A stretch of 38,914 nucleotides of DNA from Thermodesulfovibrionia bacterium (GTDB taxonomy: Bacteria; Nitrospirota; Thermodesulfovibrionia; UBA6902; BMS3Bbin08), in the NCBI GenBank assembly GCA_030694425.1, contig JAUXYI010000008.1, positions 1 to 38,914 on the forward strand, written 5' to 3'. The translations under genes and the position numbers were made by a program. Positions within the stretch are counted from its first letter, which is position 1. Each line of letters starts with the position of its first letter. Positions 26,555 through 33,073 of this stretch are shown here, piece by piece. The notes under the pieces are model-generated. The model was not told the DNA's origin. It made no database searches and was given only the letters and a program-made list of their open reading frames with translations.

Positions 26555-27850
26555 ATGCATCCAACAATAACTCATATTGCTGAAAACAGCATTGCGCACG
26601 AGATAGGTCTCCAAAAAGGCGACATGCTTGTAGAGGTTAACGGGCATCCAGTCAGAGACGTCATAGACTATATGTATTATTCTTCAAAAAAGGATGTTGT
26701 TGACCTGAAATTCCAGCGCGGCAACAAAACATATTCGTTTAAAATAAAGAAAAAGGAAAAGCTTAACATCGGTTTTGAATTAAAGCCATTCAAAATAAAA
26801 TTATGCAGGAATAAATGCATTTTCTGTTTTGTTGACCAGCTTCCAAAAGGCATGAGAACGTCCCTTTATCTTAAAGATGAGGATTACCGCATGTCTTTTC
26901 TTCACGGCAATTACATAACCCTCACAAATCTTTCTCCCTCTGACAAGGCAAGAATCATAGAACAAAGACTTAGTCCGCTTTATGTATCCGTTCATACAAC
27001 AAACAATGACCTTAGAAGGAAAATGCTCAACAACTCTAAAGCGCCTGATATCCTCAAAGAGGTACAGGACTTCACATCGAATAAAATAAGGATACATGCA
27101 CAGATTGTATTGTGCCCGGGTTTAAATGACGGAGACGAACTCTCAAAAACCATTCAGGATTTGCAGAGGTTTTACCCATATGTATCATCAATAGCGGTTG
27201 TGCCTGTGGAAGTCACAGGACATAGAAAAACAAATTTAAAAACCGTTGAAAAAGCTGACGCATTAAAGACCATTGAAATCATTAAAAAATTCAGAAAAAG
27301 ATTTAAGAAGCGCAATGGCGACGCCCTCGTATACCCTGCAGATGAGTTTTATATCAAGGCAGATATCCCCTTCCCTGCACTCAGTGAATATGGAGACCTG
27401 CCGCAGATAGAAAACGGTGTTGGAATGGTTCCGCAATTTTTAAATTCCGCAAAAAAAATAAAACTTCCTAAAAAAATAGAGCCGAGAAAAATAGCGACTT
27501 TCACCGGTACGGCATTTATGCCTTATCTTGAAGAATTTTCTCAAAAATTAAAATCAATAGAGGGGCTTACTCTGGATATTTTTAAGGTTGAAAATAAATT
27601 TTTAGGCCCCACGGTAACAGTAGCAGGACTCCTTACCGGAAAGGATATACTGAAAACCATTATGGGCAGGACAAAAGCTGACTGCCTGCTGGTGCCAAAT
27701 GTTACACTCAGAGATGGAGATGATATGTTTTTAGATAATGTCACACTGGAAGACATGGGGGAAAGCCTGGGTATGCAGGTCAGACCCATGGAACCAACAC
27801 CTGGAGGACTTTTGAAAGGAATAACAGATGGATGTAAGTGGGAAGACTAA
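26555..27850 (+). CDS. DUF512 radical-SAM-like protein with N-terminal PDZ domain
   Basis: The N-terminal PDZ-like segment AHEIGLQKGDMLVEVNGHPVRD spans about residues 14-35. It is followed by a radical-SAM-type CxxxCxxC at C84, C88 and C91 (CRNKCIFC) and FVDQLPKGMRTSLYLKDEDYRMSFLHGNYITLTNL, which is diagnostic of the DUF512 family. The C-terminal half carries YPADEFYIKADIPFPA. The family is widespread in anaerobes and its substrate is not established. It overlaps aroE by 23 bases, so they are translationally coupled. Confidence 0.88.
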   Translation: MHPTITHIAENSIAHEIGLQKGDMLVEVNGHPVRDVIDYMYYSSKKDVVDLKFQRGNKTYSFKIKKKEKLNIGFELKPFKIKLCRNKCIFCFVDQLPKGMRTSLYLKDEDYRMSFLHGNYITLTNLSPSDKARIIEQRLSPLYVSVHTTNNDLRRKMLNNSKAPDILKEVQDFTSNKIRIHAQIVLCPGLNDGDELSKTIQDLQRFYPYVSSIAVVPVEVTGHRKTNLKTVEKADALKTIEIIKKFRKRFKKRNGDALVYPADEFYIKADIPFPALSEYGDLPQIENGVGMVPQFLNSAKKIKLPKKIEPRKIATFTGTAFMPYLEEFSQKLKSIEGLTLDIFKVENKFLGPTVTVAGLLTGKDILKTIMGRTKADCLLVPNVTLRDGDDMFLDNVTLEDMGESLGMQVRPMEPTPGGLLKGITDGCKWED

Positions 27851-28655
27851 AATAGCAGGGATTTTCGGCTATCCGGTAGAGCACAGTCTCTCACCTTTGA
27901 TGCATAATGCTGCTTTTAATTCCCTGGGACTTGATATTCGCTATGTTGCATTTAAGGTTTCTCCTCAGGATTTATCCGATGCTGTAAAGGCTATCAGGGC
28001 TTTAAATATGCTTGGTGTAAACATAACAGTGCCGCATAAAGAACAGGTAATTCCCCTGCTTGACAGGGTTGATAAAGAAGCTTCTTTCATAGGCGCAGTC
28101 AACACAATAGTCAATTCAGAAGGTAAATTAACAGGATATAACACAGACGGAAAAGGGTTTATGCACTCTTTGTCTGAAGAAGGGATAACAGTTGGGGGTA
28201 AAGATATTTTTATAATCGGAGCCGGAGGTGCATCAAGGGCAATAAGCTATTATTTAAGAGAGAAAGCGTCTAAATTGTTTTTATACGACATTGATAAACA
28301 AAAGGCAGAAAAATTAGTAAGTGACCTCAAAAAAATCAGCAATAACGTATTCCTTCTTGAAGATATAAAAAACATCAACAAACCTTACATAATTATTAAT
28401 GCCACACTTCTTGGATTTAAGCCTGATGACCCCCTGCCCTTAAATCCTGATTTTGTTGCAGTTGATATGGTTGTATGCGACCTCATTTATAAAAACACAA
28501 AGTTTCTGCAGGAAGCAAAGAAAAAAGGGGCAAAAACCATTGATGGTTCAGGAATGCTTCTATGGCAGGGTGTCCTTGCCTTTGAACTCTGGACTGGTGT
28601 AAAACCGCCCGTTGATATCATGCGCAAGGCGCTGATGTCAGGGATTAATAAGTGA
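27828..28655 (+). CDS. aroE: Shikimate dehydrogenase
   Basis: NADPH-dependent reduction of 3-dehydroshikimate in aromatic amino-acid synthesis. The shikimate-binding EHSLSPLMHNAAF (about residues 18-30), catalytic Lys in NITVPHKE, NTDGKGF, and NADP Rossmann loop GAGGASRAI are all present. The length of 275 aa is normal. ATG 27828 overlaps the previous gene and places HSLSPLMHN correctly. No other shikimate gene is nearby. Confidence 0.96.
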   Translation: MDVSGKTKIAGIFGYPVEHSLSPLMHNAAFNSLGLDIRYVAFKVSPQDLSDAVKAIRALNMLGVNITVPHKEQVIPLLDRVDKEASFIGAVNTIVNSEGKLTGYNTDGKGFMHSLSEEGITVGGKDIFIIGAGGASRAISYYLREKASKLFLYDIDKQKAEKLVSDLKKISNNVFLLEDIKNINKPYIIINATLLGFKPDDPLPLNPDFVAVDMVVCDLIYKNTKFLQEAKKKGAKTIDGSGMLLWQGVLAFELWTGVKPPVDIMRKALMSGINK

Positions 28656-29501
28656 ATGCATAATGAAATCAAACTCTTAAAGTCTGAAATAAAAAAGTTA
28701 AGAAAAGCCCTCTCAGAACTTACTCCTTCATTAGATATCTTGCTCAAACGCAGAGGATTTAAAGTATACAAAAAAGAACCTTCAGAAGACCTGTTACTGC
28801 CAGGGGAAAAATATATAAATATCTTCTATGAAAAATTAAAAAAATATTCATTCAGGTTGTTTCTCAGAGACGTCATTAAGCATCAGAATTTTTTCACAAT
28901 TGATAAGGTTGCCAGATATGCAACAAAGGAGGTTACATCACAGTATATTGATTTTCTTCTGAAGGCAAATCTTGCTGAATCAACCGCTAAGGGGTACCGC
29001 CTTAAAAAACGGCCAATAAAGAGTTTCGGAGAAACACTTGAATGGTTCATTGCCAGATTAATAGAAAAAGAATTTGAAGCTGAAACTATATGGGGTGTGA
29101 AATTTAAAAGACCAAAAGTTGGCGGCGATTATGACCTCATAGCCAAGATTGATTCATCAATTCTCTATATGGAAATCAAGTCCTCTCCGCCTAAACAGAT
29201 TTATGATAAAGAAATCACCGCTTTTCTAAGCCGGGTAGAAGACCTGTCGCCAGAGATATCAATTTTCTTTATGGATACGGAACTCAGAATGAAGGATAAG
29301 ATTGTCCCTATGTTTGAAGCTGAACTGCAAAGGCGTTATAAAAAATCAGTATCAGTTGAACGGATAGTAAAAGAATTATTCCATATAAACAAAAAAATCT
29401 TTATAATAAACTCAAAAGACAGCATTATAGCAAATATTGGGACAGCGTTAAATTTTAAATGGCATAACAATGAAGTTTTAATTTGCAAGGAATCTATTTA
29501 G
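28656..29501 (+). CDS. Uncharacterised protein with a PD-(D/E)XK-like nuclease core
   Basis: I do not recognise a named family. The 281-aa protein starts immediately after the aroE stop. An N-terminal Lys/Glu-rich helix (EIKLLKSEIKKLRKAL) is followed by a winged-helix-like middle (NFFTIDKVARYATKEVTS). The C-terminal half contains GGDYDLIAKI ... ILYMEIKSSPP, a D...ExK arrangement of the kind found in PD-(D/E)XK nucleases and their inactive relatives. No restriction-modification partner is present. Function is unassigned; nuclease activity is inference from this single motif. Confidence 0.6.
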   Translation: MHNEIKLLKSEIKKLRKALSELTPSLDILLKRRGFKVYKKEPSEDLLLPGEKYINIFYEKLKKYSFRLFLRDVIKHQNFFTIDKVARYATKEVTSQYIDFLLKANLAESTAKGYRLKKRPIKSFGETLEWFIARLIEKEFEAETIWGVKFKRPKVGGDYDLIAKIDSSILYMEIKSSPPKQIYDKEITAFLSRVEDLSPEISIFFMDTELRMKDKIVPMFEAELQRRYKKSVSVERIVKELFHINKKIFIINSKDSIIANIGTALNFKWHNNEVLICKESI

Positions 29502-29517
29502 AAGGAGCTAACTTTTA

Positions 29518-29691
29518 GTGGAAAAAACTATTTGTGCAATTTGTGCATGGAGGGCTGACTGCCAGAAAAAATTTTCAGTAAGCGGTAGAGACATGAGGTG
29601 CCCTGACTTTGTAAGAGACCTTACCATTCCAGAAGACAAAGAAGAAAAAGCAGAAGAAACCAAAAAAGAAAAAGAAAAGAAAAAAACATGA
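29518..29691 (+). CDS. 57-residue four-cysteine protein with charged C-terminal tail
   Basis: A GTG start at 29518 follows AAGGAGC with nine bases of spacing. The N-terminus MEKTICAICAWRADC and later MRCPDF place cysteines at 6, 9, 15 and 28, a likely zinc or Fe-S site. The last 20 or so residues are almost all Lys/Glu. It follows the PD-(D/E)XK-like gene by 16 bases and is probably translated with it. Function is unknown. The Shine-Dalgarno and coherent cysteine pattern are the reasons for calling it real. Confidence 0.6.
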   Translation: MEKTICAICAWRADCQKKFSVSGRDMRCPDFVRDLTIPEDKEEKAEETKKEKEKKKT

Positions 29692-29732
29692 GGTAAAAGT
29701 TTTCATCATCCATCGCAACCCTTGTTATAAAT

Positions 29733-29823
29733 TACTAATGAGTTCATTAGTAAAGACTCATAGGCAGTCATTCCCGCTTAAGACCCCGTATCAAGTACGG
29801 GGCAGGCTCTGCGGGAATGACGA
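29733..29823. repeat. Compound palindromic element before moeA
   Basis: Palindrome ACTAATGA-GT-TCATTAGT (29734-29751), then ACTCATAGGCA, then GTCATTCCCGC ... GCGGGAATGAC around an inner CCCCGTA/TACGGGG hairpin. The same order of parts (TAATGAGTTCATTA, CTCATA, GTCATTCC...GGAATGAC) recurs at 38738-38876. A potential upstream moeA start at 29817 falls inside it and is unlikely. Confidence 0.7.
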
Positions 29824-29873
29824 AAAGGTGGACATTACTTACGCAGTTTTCAATAACAACTAACACCCAAACT

Positions 29874-31127
29874 ATGAAAGACATGTTAGGCCGTGAGGAT
29901 GTTCTTACATTAGAAAATGCAAAGGAACTTCTTTTTAAATCAGTACACTTCAAATTACTGCCAGAAGTTGAAATAGAGATAAACAACTCACTGAATAAAG
30001 TATTATCACGGGATATAATATCTCCTGAAGACCTCCCTGATTTCACCCGTTCAACAATGGACGGTTTCGCTGTAAATTCATCTGATACGTTTGGCGCAAC
30101 AGAAGGATTACCGGCTTATCTGAATATAACAGGAGAGGTTCTGATGGGCAAGCAGCCTGCCCTCGAAGTAAAGAAAGGAGAAACAGCGAAAATTGCTACG
30201 GGAGGGATGCTGCCGATAGGCGCTGATGCTGTTGTTATGCTTGAACACACTAATCTTGTAAGTGAGAAACTGGTTGAAGTCCTTAAACCGGTTAGTCCAG
30301 GAGAAAACACTATACAAAAAGGGGAAGACTGTAAAATAAATGAAGTGGTACTTAATAAAGGTCAACGAATCAGACCCCAGGATATAGGGGTACTCGCAGG
30401 AATAGGGATAACAAAAATATGGACTTATGAAAAACCAAAGGTTGCACTTATTACAACAGGCGATGAAATAGTGCCGGCATCACATCCTCTGATGCCCGGA
30501 CAAGTGAGAGATATAAATTCTCATACCCTCTCAGGACTTGTTGAAATACATGGAGGAAGTGCAATAGAAAAAGGGATATTCCCTGACCGATATGACGTAT
30601 TGCATAAAGCAGTAGAAGATTCATTTAAAGAAGCAGACATTGTCGTTATTACGGGGGGCAGCTCAGTAGGAACAAAGGATATAACAGCAAAGGTAATAAA
30701 TAACATCGGAAAGCCCGGAATTTTATTTCACGGGGTCTCTATAAAACCCGGGAAACCAATAATCGTTGGTATTGTAAATGAGAAGCCTGTATTCGGTCTT
30801 CCAGGTCATCCGGCAGCAGTAATTGTATGCTTTGAAGTTTTTGTAAAACCTGTTTTAAGAATATTAAGCGGAGAGACAGAAAAATTACATCACAGACTGA
30901 AAAAAACTGTAAAGGCAAAGCTCTCAAAAAATATTTCTTCTTCTGCCGGACGAGAAGACTATATAAGGGTCTTTCTTGAAGAAAAAAATGGCGAACTCTG
31001 GGCAACTCCTATCTTAGGCAAATCGGGACTTATTACAACCATTGTTAAAGCTGATGGAACAATTGTGATACCGCTCAGAAAAACAGGGCTTGAGCAGGGC
31101 ACAGAGGTAGAGATGGAGTTGTTTTAA
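29874..31127 (+). CDS. moeA: Molybdopterin molybdenumtransferase
   Basis: Inserts Mo (or W) into molybdopterin to give the cofactor needed by formate dehydrogenase. The MoeA signatures are DFTRSTMDGFAV, GADAVVMLEH, LITTGDEIV, and VVITGGSSVGTKD in the MogA-like domain, with a final C-terminal beta domain. ATG 29874 gives 417 aa, the usual length; an ATG at 29817 lies in a repeat and an ATG at 29883 is also possible. No strong Shine-Dalgarno is visible. A second MoeA, fused to a binding-protein domain, is encoded at 33074. Confidence 0.94.
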   Translation: MKDMLGREDVLTLENAKELLFKSVHFKLLPEVEIEINNSLNKVLSRDIISPEDLPDFTRSTMDGFAVNSSDTFGATEGLPAYLNITGEVLMGKQPALEVKKGETAKIATGGMLPIGADAVVMLEHTNLVSEKLVEVLKPVSPGENTIQKGEDCKINEVVLNKGQRIRPQDIGVLAGIGITKIWTYEKPKVALITTGDEIVPASHPLMPGQVRDINSHTLSGLVEIHGGSAIEKGIFPDRYDVLHKAVEDSFKEADIVVITGGSSVGTKDITAKVINNIGKPGILFHGVSIKPGKPIIVGIVNEKPVFGLPGHPAAVIVCFEVFVKPVLRILSGETEKLHHRLKKTVKAKLSKNISSSAGREDYIRVFLEEKNGELWATPILGKSGLITTIVKADGTIVIPLRKTGLEQGTEVEMELF

Positions 31128-31190
31128 AATATGTTACATTAAGGAAATCATGAATTGCCTGTAAATGACTGCTTGTTTTTTCTGACCATT

Positions 31191-31376
31191 TTATTTTCCC
31201 CATTGGTCAACTCTTGCCAAAAGGTCTTCTGTCGATAATAATCTGCCCTCATCAGCGTCTTTAAGCCCCTCAAGGACTTGAGCAACAAAATTAATTTCAT
31301 ACATTATATCTTCGACAGAGCATCCATCAGGAAGACGTTTTATCGTTTCAACGGTTGCTTCTTTGAGTAAATCCAT
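31191..31376 (-). CDS. Small antitoxin-like protein, orphan
   Basis: 61 aa beginning MDLLKEATVETIKRLPDGCS at ATG 31376, which follows AGGTGG at eight bases; a GTG four codons upstream is less good. The middle LPDGCSVEDIMYEINFVAQVLEGLKDADEGR resembles the antitoxin at 32309-32497 (LPDEVTVDDIMAELYFRLQVDAGLKELDEGK). Both look like the antitoxin of a RelE/ParE pair, but here no toxin follows; the next gene on this strand side is moeA, converging. It may be an orphan antitoxin or the remnant of a pair. Confidence 0.65.
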   Translation of the reverse strand: MDLLKEATVETIKRLPDGCSVEDIMYEINFVAQVLEGLKDADEGRLLSTEDLLARVDQWGK

Positions 31377-31394
31377 TATTTCCACCACCTTTCA

Positions 31395-31841
31395 TTATGT
31401 CTTTTCATAATTATAACAAATATCATATCGTTTGTTCTTTCGCATAACGTTGTGGGCTTGCGAAACAAAAACGCCAGAGTCGAGAGATTCAACAATAGAG
31501 CGTTTTTTGTTTGCCTTTGGCCTTTGCGCAAGTCTGTTGTTAAATGAAGTTTCGGGCATTCCTAAAATAGAACCGTCCCCTTTTTCTTTCTTGAGAAGGC
31601 TGGCCTCGACAAGTTTAGGAATCAGACTTTCTGCTACTATCGGGCGCATCGCTATGTCGTATTTTTCCTGAACTGCTTTTGCAAAATCGGTGGGATTAAA
31701 GATTTGGCCTGAGCGCGCGTGAATAATAGGCGCGAATAGGGGCATGAGCCCCGTTGTTATATCTCCACTCTTTTGGTAGGCCTCTTGGACATACGCAAAG
31801 GCTATCAATTCTTTCGAGGTGGCTACAAATTTATCTTTCAT
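31395..31841 (-). CDS. Uncharacterised, probably truncated protein reading into an attC-like repeat
   Basis: ATG 31841 has a strong AGGAGG upstream. Residues 1 to about 90 (KFVATSKELIAFAYVQEAYQ ... VQEKYDIAMRPIVAESLIPK) look like the intact N-terminus of a helical protein I do not recognise. From about residue 93 on (MPETSFNNRLAQRPKANKKR...) the frame reads through a palindromic repeat (31441-31561), so the natural 3' end was probably lost when that repeat was joined. 148 codons in total. Whether it is expressed or functional is not clear. Confidence 0.5.
   Translation of the reverse strand: MKDKFVATSKELIAFAYVQEAYQKSGDITTGLMPLFAPIIHARSGQIFNPTDFAKAVQEKYDIAMRPIVAESLIPKLVEASLLKKEKGDGSILGMPETSFNNRLAQRPKANKKRSIVESLDSGVFVSQAHNVMRKNKRYDICYNYEKT
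31441..31561. repeat. Imperfect palindrome resembling an integron attC site
   Basis: Read on the minus strand it begins ATTTAAC (matching RYYYAAC) about 31547, then ACTTGCG, the arm AAACAAAAAACGC, a roughly 25-base loop, the arm GCGTTTTTGTTT, then CGCAAGC and GTTATGC (close to GTTRRRY) at about 31447. Spacers of 6 and 8 bases separate the outer and inner boxes. That order (R''-L''-...-L'-R') and size (about 105 bases) suit attC, but R' is imperfect. A 21-base sequence beginning GTTAAATGAA at 31541-31561 recurs inverted at 31992-32012 with one mismatch. Confidence 0.4.
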
Positions 31842-31991
31842 GTATTTCCTCCTACGCAAGTTTCCTGTTTATCTTGAATCGGAGAACCCTCTCTAACGGC
31901 ATCACAGCCCACTGTTTGCCACAGCATTCAGCACGGTTGAAGTTGTCAAAAGGGCCCACTTCTATTTCTGATAAATAGCTTCTTTCCTTTC

Positions 31992-32012
31992 ATGCCCGAA
32001 ATTTCATTTAAC
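31992..32012. repeat. Second, inverted copy of the GTTAAATGAARTTTCGGGC repeat
   Basis: A 20/21 match, in opposite orientation, to 31541-31561, ending TTTAAC just before GTTCACGGC. It lies nine bases from the inverted repeat that flanks the RelE/ParE pair. The 31860-31990 stretch between truncated gene and this repeat holds no gene I can support. Confidence 0.7.
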
Positions 32013-32021
32013 GTTCACGGC

Positions 32022-32032
32022 TTTGCCCGCTT
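32022..32032. repeat. Left arm of an 11-bp inverted repeat flanking the toxin-antitoxin pair
   Basis: TTTGCCCGCTT here is exactly complementary to AAGCGGGCAAA at 32548-32558. The two enclose the whole toxin-antitoxin pair, and this copy touches the toxin's stop codon (32031-32033). This suggests insertion of the pair as one module. Confidence 0.7.
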
Positions 32033-32324
32033 ATAAAACATTTTCCAAAAGTCTTGAGCCATGACATATGGCAACAATCTCGATGAATTCTCCTTTAATC
32101 CGATAAACGATTCTGTAATTCTCATAAATCTTTTCCCGTAGATTCTCATCTCTGTATTCGGGAACAATTCGTCCAGATTTGGGAAATTGAGGAATGGATT
32201 TTACAATGACATTTACTTTCTTTGCAAAAAGAGCAGCATAATGTTTGGAATCCTTTGCAATATAATCACAGATTTCTTCAAAGTGGGAAGCAGCCCGTGG
32301 GGACCATCTTATGTTGTAAGCCAT
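32031..32324 (-). CDS. RelE/ParE-family toxin
   Basis: A 97-aa toxin: MAYNIRWSPRAASHFEEI, then SGRIVPEYRDENLREKIYENYRIVYRIKGEFIEIVAICHGSR. The strand pattern and conserved Arg residues (R in VPEYR and in NYRIVYR) are those of RelE/ParE proteins, which cut mRNA or inhibit gyrase. Which of the two it does cannot be told here. Its start overlaps the antitoxin stop by 16 bases, as expected for a coupled pair. Confidence 0.88.
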   Translation of the reverse strand: MAYNIRWSPRAASHFEEICDYIAKDSKHYAALFAKKVNVIVKSIPQFPKSGRIVPEYRDENLREKIYENYRIVYRIKGEFIEIVAICHGSRLLENVL

Positions 32325-32497
32325 TTAGACATCCGCTTTTCAATTTCTTCATGAGGAATTCCTTTTCCCTCATCTAATTCTTTCAAACCAGCATCAACCT
32401 GTAGCCTAAAATAAAGCTCAGCCATAATGTCATCAACCGTTACTTCATCGGGAAGGGATTCAATCATATGAATCACTTGTTGTTTGATAGCTGCCAT
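32309..32497 (-). CDS. Antitoxin of the RelE/ParE pair
   Basis: A 62-aa protein, MAAIKQQVIHMIESLPDEVT ... GIPHEEIEKRMSKWL, of the small acidic antitoxin type that precedes a ParE/RelE toxin. A strong GGAGGTGG lies just upstream of ATG 32497. It is the upstream gene of the pair and resembles the orphan at 31191-31376. Confidence 0.85.
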   Translation of the reverse strand: MAAIKQQVIHMIESLPDEVTVDDIMAELYFRLQVDAGLKELDEGKGIPHEEIEKRMSKWLTT

Positions 32498-32547
32498 TTA
32501 AACCACCTCCTCAATATCAAATATACCATTTACCCTGTTTCTCTAAC

Positions 32548-32558
32548 AAGCGGGCAAA
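32548..32558. repeat. Right arm of the 11-bp inverted repeat flanking the pair
   Basis: AAGCGGGCAAA, complement of 32022-32032. It is preceded by CTCTAAC and followed by GTTTAAC, which fits the RYYYAAC pattern of attC R'' boxes, although no full attC can be drawn. Confidence 0.6.
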
Positions 32559-32689
32559 TTTTTGTTTAACTCATTCACAAGTGAAATAGGTGCGTATATC
32601 CCCCTGTTTTTGGGGTTATAGACGAACCTGTTTCGTTTATCCCGATTCTGGCTGAGAAGCCATAATACCCTGTTGCCTGACTTTTTTTG

Positions 32690-32845
32690 TCAGTTACCAC
32701 CTCCTTTCCCCAGATTCATGCTGTCCAATGGACTGCGAGTTTTAGCAAGACTTTTCGTGCTGACGTGTGTATAAATCTCTGTTGTTTTGCTGTCTTTGTG
32801 TCCTAACAATTCCTGTATGTATCTTAAATCTGTTCCACCTTTATT
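32690..32845 (-). pseudogene. C-terminal remnant of a tyrosine recombinase/integrase
   Basis: Translating this strand gives [20 protein letters not shown], then [19 protein letters not shown], then a stop at 32690. The catalytic LLGHK histidine and the nucleophile tyrosine in EIYTHV are present, the typical C-terminus of XerC/D- or integron-type tyrosine recombinases. A TAG stop precedes the fragment and the rest of the enzyme is absent. The remaining intergenic sequence (32498-33073) holds the 11-bp repeat and AT-rich DNA before the moeA-PBP gene. Confidence 0.8.
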
Positions 32846-33073
32846 CTACCGGAAACATCCTTACTGACTGTTACTACCCCTCTACAAGTCGTAGACATGG
32901 CTGATACCTCTGTTTGAAGGATGGGAATTATATGATTTAATTATTAATTAAACCCCACGCATTGTCAAGGAATTTTAACTCAAATTTTAACTCAAATAGC
33001 ATACTTCAAATGACAACTAAAACTTCCCTGATGTATAATTCATAATCTTCAACATATCTGGAGGTTTTTCATT

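Noticed and set aside
31441-31561. CRISPR-like or full attC site
   Set aside because: There is no repeat-spacer periodicity, and the R' box (GTTATGC) deviates from consensus; kept only as an attC-like hypothesis.
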